Part shown: positions 8,585 through 17,747 of the stretch, piece by piece
Layout: every line of letters starts with the position of its first letter
Position numbering within the stretch: position 1 is the first letter of the stretch
From: CAYPLH01 sp964411505
GTDB lineage: Bacteria > Bacillota > Clostridia > CAYPLH01 > DUMO01
Assembly: GCA_964411505.1 (NCBI GenBank)
Contig: CAYPLH010000022.1
Span: 1-57,973 of the forward strand
Direction: 5' to 3'
Length of the DNA: 57,973 nucleotides
Program-made: the position numbers and the translations under genes
The notes under the pieces: model-generated
The model's input: only the letters and a program-made list of their open reading frames with translations
The model's database searches: none
What the model was told of the DNA's origin: nothing

Positions 8585-8638
8585 GGGGGAAAATCATAGT
8601 ATTAAGGTTAATAAAAAATAGAAATTGGAGTGGTTATT

Positions 8639-9736
8639 TTGACAAAGGTGCTGTATCTTCTGAATCATGCAGGAAAAGCAGGTACAGAAAGATATCTACA
8701 GTCGCTGGTAGAAAAGCTTAACACTAGGAAAATAAAAGCGCATTTTGCTTACAATGAAGAAGGGCTGCTAGTTCAAAACCTTGAAAACCTTGGTGTAGAG
8801 ACATTTAAAATAAAGATGAACAATCCTTTTGACATTGCAGCAGTTATAAAGCTTGCGATCCTTTGCAAAAAGCTTGACATAGATATAATCCACACACAGT
8901 ATCTTCGTGAAAATTACATTGCACTTTTATCAAGGATAATTAATCCCCGAGTCAGAGTGATATGGACAAATCATTTCATACTTCCTAATAATGCAGCACT
9001 TAAAATTACCAACAGGATTTTGACCAGACTACAAGCGGGAATAATAGCTGTGTGCAACAGAGGTAAGGAAATGATGATACAAAATGGTAACGATGGCAGG
9101 AAAATAAGGGTTATTTTTAATGGTGTAGATCCGGGATTCTGGGGGAAGCCTGAAAAATCAACCATAAGAGAAGAGTTTAATATAAGTTCGGATACCTTTA
9201 TCCTTTTGTGTGGCTCAAGATTTGCTTATGATAAAGGTCATGAATTTCTTGTTAATTCAATACGCGAGCTTAAGAAAATTACGAACAAAAAATTCGTTCT
9301 CATACTAGCCAACGATGGTCCTTTGCTTGAAGCTAGAAAACAACAGGTGAAGTATATGGAGCTTGAGAATGAGATAATATTTGCAGGGTTTAGGAAGGAT
9401 ATAAAAAACTTATATACAGGTGCGGATCTTTATGTTAACTCATCGTGGCATGAAGCTCTAAGCATGGCGATTATTGAAGTACTAGCAGCTGGAGTGCCCG
9501 TTATTGCCACAAATATGGGAGGCAATTCTGATATCATTAACGATAGAACAAACTGTGGCATGCTGGTAGAATATAATGATGCAAAAGGAATGGCAAAGGC
9601 AATAAAAAAAGTCATGGAGGATGATAACTTAAAGAAAGAGCTTGCATTAAATGCTCTTAAGGCTGTGAATAATGTCTTTAATCTTGAAAAAAATGTAAAA
9701 GAAACATATAATGTATACAAAGAATGCTTAGAATAA
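8639..9736 (+). CDS. Glycosyltransferase family 4
   Basis: A 365-residue GT-B glycosyltransferase. The N-terminal domain begins with the acceptor-side loop NHAGKAGTERYLQSL. The C-terminal nucleotide-sugar domain has FNGVDPGFW, then LLCGSRFAYDKGHEFL, and the E-x7-E signature EALSMAIIE followed by AAGVPVIATNMGGN. The TTG at 8639 has GGAG 8 nt upstream; a GTG at 8630 would overlap the ribosome site. It probably adds a sugar to the lipid-linked repeat of the polymer handled by the neighbouring flippase and ligase. Confidence 0.9.
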   Translation: MTKVLYLLNHAGKAGTERYLQSLVEKLNTRKIKAHFAYNEEGLLVQNLENLGVETFKIKMNNPFDIAAVIKLAILCKKLDIDIIHTQYLRENYIALLSRIINPRVRVIWTNHFILPNNAALKITNRILTRLQAGIIAVCNRGKEMMIQNGNDGRKIRVIFNGVDPGFWGKPEKSTIREEFNISSDTFILLCGSRFAYDKGHEFLVNSIRELKKITNKKFVLILANDGPLLEARKQQVKYMELENEIIFAGFRKDIKNLYTGADLYVNSSWHEALSMAIIEVLAAGVPVIATNMGGNSDIINDRTNCGMLVEYNDAKGMAKAIKKVMEDDNLKKELALNALKAVNNVFNLEKNVKETYNVYKECLE

Positions 9737-9888
9737 ATTACAGTAATTATGCTTGTAGTCTTGCGTGGGGTATTTAATATTTTAGTTTATGCACGCCTTA
9801 AAATTGACTCATGCGTATTTTAAAAAGCTTTTCATGTCATTTGTTATTTATAAAATGATCAATTGTTATGATAGAGGAGGTTTGGGTT

Positions 9889-11358
9889 TTGCGAGGTAAA
9901 GTAAATAAACTTACTATAGTTTCAGAAAAAATTAAGAGTTATTTATTTGATAATGATATTTGGCGATTTGTTAAAAGGCCGGGAGTGCTTACTACATATT
10001 GGGAGAGCAGTGGTACGCTTATGGTTATTGATAGTGTTTCAAATTTCCCGGGAAAACTACTGGGTACTTTGATAAACAGGTATTCTGATATATTTGAAAA
10101 CAGTCTGTTTTTTAAAGGCGTTAAAATGGCAGCTGATAATTTACATATTTTAATTGCAGTGTTTCTTGCTATTGGTGCAGCGGTGCCACATATTCACTGG
10201 AATAACGGTTATGCGATAATTGCTTCAATACTTTTTTTGATGCTGAATTTTTTAAAGTCAGCCATAAGTGGTGATAAAGGATTTAAGACCCGGGCAACCG
10301 ATGTAATGCTTATTTTATTCTTTCTTGCAATAACACTGTCCGCAATCTTCTCCACATTTATGGTTCAAAGTGTTCTGGAATTTATAAAATATCATTTGCC
10401 ATGGATTATACTGGTCATACTAATGGTCAGTAATATTACATCAGGCAAAAAGCTTTTTATATTCACTACTATTGTGCTTATTGGTATCTTTGCAAGCGGG
10501 GTATACGGCATTATTCAGTATATGCAAGGAATTCCTGTAGACCCAAGTCAAGTTGACTTATCTGTGTTTGAGAATCCGGTTGGCAGGGTTTATTCCACTA
10601 TGCACAATGCCAATAGCTATGCAGAGGTTATTATACTTACACTACCATTATTTGTGGGGATGATGTTGAGTAGCAAAAGCTCAAAAATGAAGGTGATTTG
10701 GATTCTTTTGGCGCTACCCCCATTTATAGCATTGGTTCTTACACAGTCTCGCTCGGGCTATGTAGCATTGGCTGCAAGTGCTATGGTATATGTGTTCTTT
10801 AAAAACAAAAAGATGATAATTGTATTAATACTAGCAGGATTGATCTGTGTACCATTTTTACCTTCATTTTTGTATGAGCGTGTGATGAGCATTTTTATTC
10901 TTACAGGAGATTCTACTGTGTCGCTTAGGAAATCAGTATTTGGAACAGCTCTTGAAATTATTCGAGACTTTTGGTTTTCAGGAATTGGTCTTGGTGCAAC
11001 GCCATTTATCTATTTTTCCAACGAATACCATATAGCATTACCGCTTCCTCATAGTCACAATATTTACTTAGAGATATGGATTGAAACAGGAATTTTGGGA
11101 ATAGTTACATTTTTATGGCTATATATCAGACTTTTTAAAAAGTGTATGTTGGAAATTTATAAAAAAACTGATATATATATTGATAATCTGCTGATTTCAG
11201 CGATTTCAGGACTAGCGGGAATACTTGTTTTCAGTCTTGCAGAGTATGTATGGTTTTATCCAAGGGTTTTACTTTTTTACTGGGTAGTGACAGGTATTGC
11301 CTTAAGCGGATTGAGCATATTGTCTAAAAAGAAGGCTCAAGTTATGGAAGAAAATTAA
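9889..11358 (+). CDS. O-antigen ligase / polymerase family membrane protein (Wzy_C)
   Basis: A 489-residue protein with about 11-12 membrane helices and the O-antigen ligase/polymerase domain. The large extracytoplasmic loop contains NPVGRVYSTMHNANSYAE and the family's conserved PHSHNIYLEIWIETGI near the end. Such proteins polymerise or ligate lipid-linked glycans on the outer face of the membrane. The TTG at 9889 has AGAGGAGG 8 nt upstream, which beats an ATG at 9868 that lies upstream of that site. It is the last gene of the plus-strand polysaccharide set; a paralogue sits at 18854-20203. Confidence 0.85.
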   Translation: MRGKVNKLTIVSEKIKSYLFDNDIWRFVKRPGVLTTYWESSGTLMVIDSVSNFPGKLLGTLINRYSDIFENSLFFKGVKMAADNLHILIAVFLAIGAAVPHIHWNNGYAIIASILFLMLNFLKSAISGDKGFKTRATDVMLILFFLAITLSAIFSTFMVQSVLEFIKYHLPWIILVILMVSNITSGKKLFIFTTIVLIGIFASGVYGIIQYMQGIPVDPSQVDLSVFENPVGRVYSTMHNANSYAEVIILTLPLFVGMMLSSKSSKMKVIWILLALPPFIALVLTQSRSGYVALAASAMVYVFFKNKKMIIVLILAGLICVPFLPSFLYERVMSIFILTGDSTVSLRKSVFGTALEIIRDFWFSGIGLGATPFIYFSNEYHIALPLPHSHNIYLEIWIETGILGIVTFLWLYIRLFKKCMLEIYKKTDIYIDNLLISAISGLAGILVFSLAEYVWFYPRVLLFYWVVTGIALSGLSILSKKKAQVMEEN

Positions 11359-11524
11359 GGCAGAAATAGAAATGACTTGAGCTTGGTATTCGTGTATGGC
11401 CTTTCGGTAGACAATGCTGCTAAAATAAAAGGGGAACACGGTTTAATGGTAGGAGAAATTGTGGAGAAAATTCCCCAAGATATAAAGTGTGTTGTAAGCA
11501 GGATTACTTTTCACACACATAGGG

Positions 11525-11602
11525 TATAATATGATTATAAACTAGAAGGTCGCACAGTGGCTTTTTGCAACAAGTTATGCACTGCATAGCGTTGTAGCAG
11601 CC
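11525..11602 (+). repeat. Promoter-plus-hairpin leader repeat (family A), copy 2
   Basis: TATAAT at 11525-11530 starts the shared block; no good -35 is visible. The first stem reads TAGAAGGTC/GGCTTTTTG and holds through several G-U pairs. The second hairpin has CAAC/GTTG and ATGC/GCAT, with different bases but the same pairing as other copies. It lies upstream of alr. Confidence 0.6.
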
Positions 11603-11608
11603 TTTTTA

Positions 11609-11687
11609 GTTACAGTTCACAGCTAGCTAAAGAGATATAACTTTTGCAATGTTAGGAAACATTAGCGAAATTTAGGCTTAGAGATGA
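11609..11687 (+). repeat. Partial copy of foldback family B
   Basis: About 79 bp closely match 4974-5050 (ACAGCTAGCTAAAGAGATA, then GCAATGTTAGGAAACATTAG and GGCTTAGAGATG). The right half of the element is missing. It forms the last part of the alr leader, ending about 20 bp before the start codon. Confidence 0.75.
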
Positions 11688-11707
11688 GATAAAATTTTGG
11701 GGGCATT

Positions 11708-12877
11708 ATGGAGTATAAATTAAACAGGGCTTGGGCAGAAATAAACCTAGATAATATAGCTCACAATGTGAGGGAACTTAAAAATTTAATAAACAAAAAA
11801 ACAGAAATAATGGCTGCAGTCAAAGCTGATGCTTATGGACATGGAGTTTTTGAGGTGGTAAGGACTCTTCTCGAAAACGGCGTAACCCGGCTGGCAGTTT
11901 CAATGCTGGATGAAGCCATTCAGCTAAGACTTAATGGTATTAAGGTACCCATACTGATTCTGAGCTATACAGACCCGGTGAGGGCTGAAGAGATACTGGA
12001 ATATGATGTCACCCAAACTGTTTTCAGTTTTGACCTAGCTAAAGCGCTTTCAAAAGCAGCTGTCAAAATGAGCAGGGAAGTGAAGATTCATATTAAGGTT
12101 GATACAGGAATGGCAAGGGTTGGGTTTATGCCTGGATACAGTGCGGTGGAAAACATTATAACCATAAGCAAGCTGCCAGGGATAGTCATTGAAGGTCTGT
12201 TTACTCATTTTGCATCCGCTGACGAGGAGGATGAAAGTTATACCAATTTACAGTTTGAGAAGTTCATGAGTATAGTAAATGAACTGAGCAGGGTCGGTGT
12301 ACATATTCCAGTAAAGCACGTGGCAAACAGTGCTGCCACCGTAAAGTATACCCATATGCATCTTGATATGGTAAGACCGGGTATTATACTTTATGGATTG
12401 TATCCGTCACCTAAGGAACTGGACAAACTGGATCTTATGCCGGCCATGGCCTTCAAAGCAAACATCATTCTGATTAAGGATGTGGAGAAAGAGACTTCAA
12501 TAAGTTATGGAAGAACATTCAAAGCAACACAAAAAAGTAGAATTGCGACAATACCTGTCGGTTATGCTGATGGTTTTGCAAGAATTCTAAGCAACAGGGC
12601 TAAAGTACTGGTAAATGGTGAATTTGCTCCTGTAGTTGGAAGTATTTGCATGGATCAGTGTATGATCGATATAAGTGCTCTTTCATCCGATGTTAAGGTA
12701 GGAGACGAGGTGGTGATTTTTGGAAAACAGGGAGACAACGAGATAACAGTCGAAGATGTGGCGTCTTTGATGGGAACAATTAATTATGAGGTCATTTGCA
12801 TTATAGGCAAAAGAATACCAAGGGTATATGTTAAGGATGGCAGAGTTAATAATATTTTGAACTACCTCTTGGAATGA
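11708..12877 (+). CDS. alr: Alanine racemase
   Basis: A 389-residue PLP enzyme converting L- to D-alanine for peptidoglycan. The PLP lysine is K39 in AAVKADAYGHG; the N-terminal barrel contains HIKVDTGMARVGF and a catalytic-type NSAATV segment. The C-terminal domain has ISYGRTF, with the tyrosine that acts as the second catalytic base, and SICMDQCMID. Length is normal. The ATG at 11708 follows a weak TTGGGGG. Its leader is built from two dispersed repeats. In Bacillota alr often lies beside the EndoAI/EndoA genes, as here. Confidence 0.95.
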   Translation: MEYKLNRAWAEINLDNIAHNVRELKNLINKKTEIMAAVKADAYGHGVFEVVRTLLENGVTRLAVSMLDEAIQLRLNGIKVPILILSYTDPVRAEEILEYDVTQTVFSFDLAKALSKAAVKMSREVKIHIKVDTGMARVGFMPGYSAVENIITISKLPGIVIEGLFTHFASADEEDESYTNLQFEKFMSIVNELSRVGVHIPVKHVANSAATVKYTHMHLDMVRPGIILYGLYPSPKELDKLDLMPAMAFKANIILIKDVEKETSISYGRTFKATQKSRIATIPVGYADGFARILSNRAKVLVNGEFAPVVGSICMDQCMIDISALSSDVKVGDEVVIFGKQGDNEITVEDVASLMGTINYEVICIIGKRIPRVYVKDGRVNNILNYLLE

Positions 12878-12963
12878 TACAGGAGAGGGTTTTGGAAATT
12901 TTTTGCGTACATAAATTGTAAAAAATTACATACCCAGATTACTGTTTTTAATTAAAGTTTAAT

Positions 12964-12992
12964 TTGACCCATGCATATAATACGGATATAAT
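12964..12992 (+). promoter_or_regulatory. Strong sigma-A-type promoter of the EndoAI/EndoA operon
   Basis: TTGACC at 12964-12969 and TATAAT at 12987-12992 with exactly 17 bp between. About 200 nt of leader precede the antitoxin start at 13201. Apart from this promoter I see nothing gene-like in 12878-13200. Confidence 0.7.
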
Positions 12993-13200
12993 AATATATA
13001 TAAATTATACGGTAATTATTCATTTGTATGGAACGTGGAAATTCTATCCAGATAGGCTCGCGAAATTTACCACAAGCTTGTGTTTAATGGGAGTCTATAT
13101 GCAAGAAATTAAAACATTCCATATAGTTGAACCATCTTGGATTTGATATCGTTTTTTAAGCTTTCCGGTCTATCGCGGATCGAGAAGTGGGGGGGTTAAA

Positions 13201-13482
13201 TTGGCTCAGTTTAAAAAGATTTTGATATGCCTGCCAGACAATTTACTCAAGGAAGTTGATTATATTGTTTCTGTGGAAAAAACCAGCAGAAGCAAATTTG
13301 TCCGGGACGCTATGAAATCTTACATCAACGAAAGAAAAAAGATTGAAGTGCGAAATAAGATGGTGAAGGGATATACGGAAATGGCAAATGTTAACGTAGA
13401 GTTTGCAGAAGTCTGTTATTATGCAGACTGCGACCAACTGTTAAAATATGAATCGCGACTTGGGGAGTTGGAACAAAGTTGA
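13201..13482 (+). CDS. ndoAI: Antitoxin EndoAI (ribbon-helix-helix, MazE-like)
   Basis: A 93-residue CopG/RHH-type protein. The N-terminal strand KKILICLPDNLLKEVDYIV and the helix pair around SRSKFVRDAMKSYI form the DNA-binding domain, and the C-terminal tail should wrap the toxin. It begins with TTG after a run of G's (GGGGGGG). It overlaps the toxin start by 4 nt, giving coupled translation. It probably neutralises EndoA and represses the operon. Confidence 0.88.
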   Translation: MAQFKKILICLPDNLLKEVDYIVSVEKTSRSKFVRDAMKSYINERKKIEVRNKMVKGYTEMANVNVEFAEVCYYADCDQLLKYESRLGELEQS

Positions 13483-13829
13483 TAATTAAAAGAGGAGATA
13501 TATATTATGCCGACCTGAGCCCAGTAGTGGGATCAGAGCAGGGCGGTGTAAGGCCTGTACTTATTGTCCAGAATGATGTAGGCAATAAGTACAGTCCGAC
13601 GGTAATAGCTGCAGCTATTACTTCACAAATTAATAAGGCTAAATTACCTACACATATTGAAATTGGTGCACAGGAATATGGTTTGGTGAAAGACTCGGTG
13701 ATACTCTTAGAGCAAATAAGGACAATTGACAAAAAACGCTTAAGGGAGAAAATCGGTCGTTTAGACGACGAATTAATGGATAAGGTAAATGATGCATTAG
13801 GAGTAAGTTTTGGTCTGGTTGAGGTATAA
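13479..13829 (+). CDS. ndoA: Endoribonuclease EndoA / MazF toxin
   Basis: A 116-residue MazF/PemK-family RNase, near-identical in length to the Bacillus enzyme. It opens with KRGDIYYADLSPVVGSEQGG and keeps R25 and T48, the residues that act in catalysis in B. subtilis MazF. It cuts mRNA at a short specific sequence (UACAU in Bacillus). The TTG start lies in the antitoxin's stop (TTGA overlap), as is usual for this pair. Confidence 0.95.
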   Translation: MIIKRGDIYYADLSPVVGSEQGGVRPVLIVQNDVGNKYSPTVIAAAITSQINKAKLPTHIEIGAQEYGLVKDSVILLEQIRTIDKKRLREKIGRLDDELMDKVNDALGVSFGLVEV

Positions 13830-13856
13830 TGAAGTAATATAAAGGGAGCACAAAAG

Positions 13857-14687
13857 ATGAAGAGTTCAAAGTACATAAAATTTAAATACATAATTATTAC
13901 TGTGCTGCTTATTACCAGCATATTCATAATTCAGATGGTTCAGGCGGTGGGTGAACCCGGTTCCTTTGACAACCCGCTTGTTTCAAAGGACTATGTAGAT
14001 GAAAAGATAACTGAACTTCTCTCTAAAATAAATGAATTATCCCAAAAACTAAATTTACATATTTCAGGAAGTCATGATGTTAGGGAGGAAGAGCCGATCC
14101 CTACGCTGACACCTACGCCGACACCTGAAAGTGAGTCGCCTAGCGATGAGAGCATAAAGGTTAATAATGAAATGCTTGGTGAACTCACTGCACGGATTCT
14201 TGAACTTAACCAAAAAATAAACGATATTTCTGTAGAACTTAGCAAGATCAACGCAAGAGTAATTTCTTTGGAACACGGCGATAGTGCCTTTATCGGAACA
14301 GCTCTTTTACAGAATCAAAAGATTGCTGATATTGAGGCTGCTGTGAACAATTTACGGACAAGCCTTGACACTCTTTCAGATAAACTAGGTTCAACGCAAA
14401 CACAAAATGTCAAATTTGAAATTATTGAACTAAAAGCGGGACAGCATCTTGTGATAGGTGACAGTACAGAAATGCTGTTAAGAGGAGGTAAGGCAGTTGC
14501 TGTAGCAAGCAGCACCGGTGCTGGTGGTCTGGTTGACCTTACCTCAGGATCGGGTGCAGACATAATGGGAGGGCAGGATGTTCCCCTCAATCATTTGCTC
14601 ATGTCTCCTAGAGATGATGGCAGAGGTCTTATAGTCGCATCTGATACTGCATGGATAATGGTCAAGGGAACATATACGGTGAAGTAA
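13857..14687 (+). CDS. Membrane-anchored coiled-coil surface protein, unknown function
   Basis: A 276-residue protein not recognised as a named family. An N-terminal signal/anchor helix (about residues 10-30, IIITVLLITSIFIIQMVQAV) is followed by FDNPLVSKDYVDEKI, a coiled-coil stretch (~45-65), a threonine-proline linker (PTLTPTPTPESESP, ~80-95), a second long coiled coil (~105-190) and a compact C-terminal domain with AGQHLVIGDSTEMLLRGGKA. Topology suggests an extracellular, wall-spanning protein. It starts 27 nt after ndoA, so it is probably in the same transcript. FDNPLVSKDYVD-type N-termini occur in other clostridial exported proteins of unknown role. Confidence 0.7.
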   Translation: MKSSKYIKFKYIIITVLLITSIFIIQMVQAVGEPGSFDNPLVSKDYVDEKITELLSKINELSQKLNLHISGSHDVREEEPIPTLTPTPTPESESPSDESIKVNNEMLGELTARILELNQKINDISVELSKINARVISLEHGDSAFIGTALLQNQKIADIEAAVNNLRTSLDTLSDKLGSTQTQNVKFEIIELKAGQHLVIGDSTEMLLRGGKAVAVASSTGAGGLVDLTSGSGADIMGGQDVPLNHLLMSPRDDGRGLIVASDTAWIMVKGTYTVK

Positions 14688-14749
14688 CCAAAACTGCATT
14701 TTTTGCGTCAACAAATAAATCTTGCATGCGCATAAAAACTGCGGAGGCG

Positions 14750-14779
14750 TATAATATCATCTGCAACGAGGATATTATA
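14750..14779. terminator. Possible bidirectional hairpin between convergent genes
   Basis: A perfect 9-bp stem, TATAATATC/GATATTATA, with a 12-nt loop lies between the convergent coiled-coil protein gene and the TagA-type gene. It is AT-rich and lacks a clear T-tract, so terminator activity is uncertain. Confidence 0.3.
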
Positions 14780-14809
14780 GGATGCTGCTCAAAAAAGTCT
14801 TGCACACAA

Positions 14810-15547
14810 CTACTTTGTGAAAAACCTCCTAGCCTTTATTACGGTGAGCATAAACCGAGGCAGATCAAGCATTCTTCGAAATCTTTTAGGCTGCTTGTAA
14901 AGCCGGAACAACCATTCTAAGTTGTTGTTTCTAAAAAAATCTGGTGCTAGTTGGGCCGTTCCTGCCAATATATCAATAGTTCCTCCGCAACCGATGCAAG
15001 CTCTTACATTTAACTTATCTTTGTTTTGGTGTATAAAGCTTTCTTGCTTTTTCTGGCCTAGAGCAACAAGCAGTATATCGCTGTCCGAAGCATTTATTTC
15101 ATTAATAACTGACAGAATATCATTATCGGAAAAATAGCCGTCATGACAGCCAGTAACTTCCACATTGGGGTATTGAGCGAGGACATTGTCCCTTGCGATT
15201 TGGGCTACCCCGGGTTTTCCTCCTAAAAAGAAAAATTTTAGCTTTCTGTCAAAATCCATTGCAAATATATTTTTTACAAGATCAACACCGGTGACCCTCT
15301 CGGGAAGATCACAACCAAGTATATGTGATGCCATAACCACACCGGCGCCATCTGCAATCAAAAGATCAGATTGACATAAAATTTCCTTAAGATAAGGGTC
15401 TCTTTGAGCTTCCATCATTATTTCAGAATTTGGTGTATATATTGCTTTTGATTTATCCTCGTATAGAAATTCTCGGACACGTAAAAGTGCTTCGGGCATA
15501 GTTACACAATCTACAGGAATACCTAAAATATTTGAAGTTTTTCTCAT
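14810..15547 (-). CDS. WecG/TagA/CpsF-family glycosyltransferase
   Basis: A 245-residue GT26-family enzyme. Typical blocks are present: GIPVDCVTMPEAL at the start, TPNSEIMMEAQRDP, ADGAGVVMASHILG, ERVTGVDLV and FFLGGKPGVA. TagA in B. subtilis adds N-acetylmannosamine to undecaprenyl-PP-GlcNAc, the first committed step in teichoic acid linkage-unit synthesis; WecG does the analogous ECA step. Here the enzyme probably adds an early sugar to the lipid carrier. Its start overlaps the upstream GT4 stop by 4 nt (ATGA), so it is the last gene of the minus-strand operon. Confidence 0.9.
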   Translation of the reverse strand: MRKTSNILGIPVDCVTMPEALLRVREFLYEDKSKAIYTPNSEIMMEAQRDPYLKEILCQSDLLIADGAGVVMASHILGCDLPERVTGVDLVKNIFAMDFDRKLKFFFLGGKPGVAQIARDNVLAQYPNVEVTGCHDGYFSDNDILSVINEINASDSDILLVALGQKKQESFIHQNKDKLNVRACIGCGGTIDILAGTAQLAPDFFRNNNLEWLFRLYKQPKRFRRMLDLPRFMLTVIKARRFFTK

Positions 15548-16689
15548 TGACTACCACCTGCATTTAGTTTTTCTAAATAAACTCTCATGTTGTCTTCGAC
15601 CATTCTATCAATGGAGTAATATTTGTCAATAATGGCCTTCCCAAATTTTCCTAAGTGCTTTTTGTGATCATCATCCATTTCCAGCAGCACCTCAAGAATA
15701 TCTTCCTTGAGCAAATCCTTATCGGACATTCCCATTCCGCGCCCTGTAAAATTGGTGCTCATTGAAATTTTAAGCTTATCTTCATCAAAAATACCAATAT
15801 AGCCTTCATTTCCCGCAAGGATAACAGGTTTTTCTGCCGACATGGCTTCAAGAGCTGACCTGCTGATACCTACGAAAAGATCTGCAAGAGCAATAAACTT
15901 GTTTATGTCGGTTCTGCCCCCGGTTAAGATAACTACTCTTTTGCCTAATTTCTCATTTATGCCATCTGCAAGATTTTTAAGACGCGAAAACGCATTACCT
16001 TCACCTACTATAATAATATCAAGGTTTTCAACTTCATTTACAAGCTGCTCAGCTATACTTACAAGCTGAAATGCAGCATCGCTCTTGTCTTTGGAAAGAC
16101 GAGTGGTGGTCACAATATGTATGTTGTTAGTGTCTATATCAAACTCATTTATAATATCATCAGCGTTTACACCCGGCGAGAAAGTCTCGGTGTTAATTCC
16201 ATTTATTGTGACAGCAATCAGCGATTCCGGAACGCCATAGTTGACCATAAGGTAATCTTTTATATCTTCACTTACAGCTATTGTTCTCTGTCCCCAGTTT
16301 GTGATGTATTTAAGACCCCAGCGGGTGCTAAACACCCAATGGGCTGTTGTAACATATGGGAATCCCAACTGTTTTTGCAGAATATTACAGATAAAAGCGG
16401 GGATACGAGCATGTGCATGAACCAGCTCAATTTTTTCGTGTATTATTATCTTTTTAAGAAGTGAGTATGATTTAATCACATTGTAAGGTATTTTATTGTG
16501 CAGCGGAACCTTGTAATGTTTAATTCCATTGTTGACTAGCTCGTTTACATAGATACCACCATTAGATGCAACGATAATGTCAAATCCACGTTGTTTTAAG
16601 CCTTTAGCAAGCTCAACAACGTGTGTTTCTGCTCCCCCGATTTCAAGGCCCATCAAAGCTAATAAAATTTTGTAATTATACTGCATCAT
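15544..16689 (-). CDS. Glycosyltransferase family 4
   Basis: A 381-residue GT-B glycosyltransferase. It has ALMGLEIGGAETHVVELAKG at the N-terminus, TINGINTETFSPG at the domain boundary, IVTTTRLSKDKS and, near the end, ALADLFVGISRSALEAMSAEKPVI, the family's donor-binding region. Two ATG codons in a row open the gene; no strong ribosome site is near. It couples by a 4-nt overlap to the TagA-type gene, suggesting consecutive sugar additions in one pathway. Confidence 0.9.
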   Translation of the reverse strand: MMQYNYKILLALMGLEIGGAETHVVELAKGLKQRGFDIIVASNGGIYVNELVNNGIKHYKVPLHNKIPYNVIKSYSLLKKIIIHEKIELVHAHARIPAFICNILQKQLGFPYVTTAHWVFSTRWGLKYITNWGQRTIAVSEDIKDYLMVNYGVPESLIAVTINGINTETFSPGVNADDIINEFDIDTNNIHIVTTTRLSKDKSDAAFQLVSIAEQLVNEVENLDIIIVGEGNAFSRLKNLADGINEKLGKRVVILTGGRTDINKFIALADLFVGISRSALEAMSAEKPVILAGNEGYIGIFDEDKLKISMSTNFTGRGMGMSDKDLLKEDILEVLLEMDDDHKKHLGKFGKAIIDKYYSIDRMVEDNMRVYLEKLNAGGSQ

Positions 16690-16705
16690 ATTTTTTGCTT
16701 ACCCT

Positions 16706-17203
16706 TCATTGAAGTTTTTCAATATCTACATATTCAACCATAACACCAAAAAGCAGCTGTCGAGTCTTAAGATACATATTGTTCCCCACGATCAGTTTGT
16801 TTTTAATATTTGCCGCCAAAACTGGTTCGGTACCTGTTTCTATCTCTATAGTCATCTTAACATCAAACCTGCCGGGAACAACAGCCTCGACTACTTCACC
16901 ATTTGTTTTTGCAATATTATTCTTGTTAGGTACTACTATTTTGTCAATTAAGGTTCCCATAAACTGATTGGATGGTTCTAAAAACAGCTTGTCACCAACA
17001 TTAAGAGTGTCAGCTGAAACCTGTCTTACTCCTGTTAGTGTCACTTTATAGGTGGCCATTTCAGAGACAGTTGTTTGCATAATTTTGTTTGCATAAAAGA
17101 ACCTGTAGCATGCACCTAAAACTGCAAGTACTATAAACAACAACACTACTGCATCTACCAGGTTTATCTTTCCGAACAGTTTACCCTTATTATCAATAAA
17201 CAA
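16706..17203 (-). CDS. DUF4330 membrane-anchored protein (second of a pair)
   Basis: A 165-residue protein with KGKLFGKINLVDAV followed by one transmembrane helix (~20-40) and a soluble extracytoplasmic beta-rich domain. It begins with TTG after GGGGGAT. The layout and opening motif match DUF4330 (my recognition from memory). It is a diverged paralogue of the next upstream gene: both share KKGKLFGKIN-type openings and the VVPGRF/YxV block. Function is not established; it lies among glycosyltransferases, so a scaffold or accessory role in polymer export is a guess. Confidence 0.75.
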   Translation of the reverse strand: MFIDNKGKLFGKINLVDAVVLLFIVLAVLGACYRFFYANKIMQTTVSEMATYKVTLTGVRQVSADTLNVGDKLFLEPSNQFMGTLIDKIVVPNKNNIAKTNGEVVEAVVPGRFDVKMTIEIETGTEPVLAANIKNKLIVGNNMYLKTRQLLFGVMVEYVDIEKLQ

Positions 17204-17239
17204 TTTAAATCCCCCTTCAAGTCCATAATTTGGAAATAC

Positions 17240-17728
17240 TTATTCAGGTAATCTAATACCAATAAAATATCCGGAACCGATAAAACCGCATTTTATGGAT
17301 ATTGGTCTACCTATATTTATCTCCAAACCGGATATGCTTATTCTGTCTGCTTCTACCAAAGCATTTGAATTAAGGCTAATTACGACATTGTAGCGTCCGG
17401 GAACGACACTTTGTACAAATTCTCCTTTAATTTGATTGCTGAATATTTCAATCTGCTCAGAAACCTTCTTATCATAAATTATTCCCACGACTGCCCCATT
17501 CTTGGTATTAGTGACTGTTTGTCCTACTTCAATAGCTTCTTCCTGTTCCTTAGTAAGAACTAACTCAATATCTATTTCTATCGGCGTCGTAGGCTGATTG
17601 TCGACTGCTTTTCTGCTTGTGTAAATGTACAATCCTCCGACTAGGACAACAACTGCTAACAAAATAATCAAAAAATCAAGAATGTTTATTTTCCCGAACA
17701 GCTTGCCTTTTTTATCAATCAATTGCAT
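17240..17728 (-). CDS. DUF4330 membrane-anchored protein (first of a pair)
   Basis: A 162-residue protein starting LIDKKGKLFGKINILDFLII, with a single transmembrane helix around residues 18-40 and then an extracytoplasmic domain containing GQTVTNTKNGAVVG and QSVVPGRYNVVISL. It has an excellent GGAGGAGG ribosome site. It lies 36 bp upstream of its paralogue and 19 bp after the GT4 gene, within the polysaccharide operon. DUF4330 has no known activity; co-transcription with glycosyltransferases is the main clue. Confidence 0.75.
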   Translation of the reverse strand: MQLIDKKGKLFGKINILDFLIILLAVVVLVGGLYIYTSRKAVDNQPTTPIEIDIELVLTKEQEEAIEVGQTVTNTKNGAVVGIIYDKKVSEQIEIFSNQIKGEFVQSVVPGRYNVVISLNSNALVEADRISISGLEINIGRPISIKCGFIGSGYFIGIRLPE

Positions 17729-17747
17729 AACGACCTCCTCCAGTACT

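Noticed and set aside
12964..13146. A 60-codon open frame upstream of ndoAI
   Set aside because: It has no ribosome site, starts inside the -35 of a strong promoter and has unlikely composition.
13139..13200. A structured riboswitch in the ndoAI leader
   Set aside because: Short GC-rich inverted pieces are present, but nothing matches a riboswitch or T-box class that I know.
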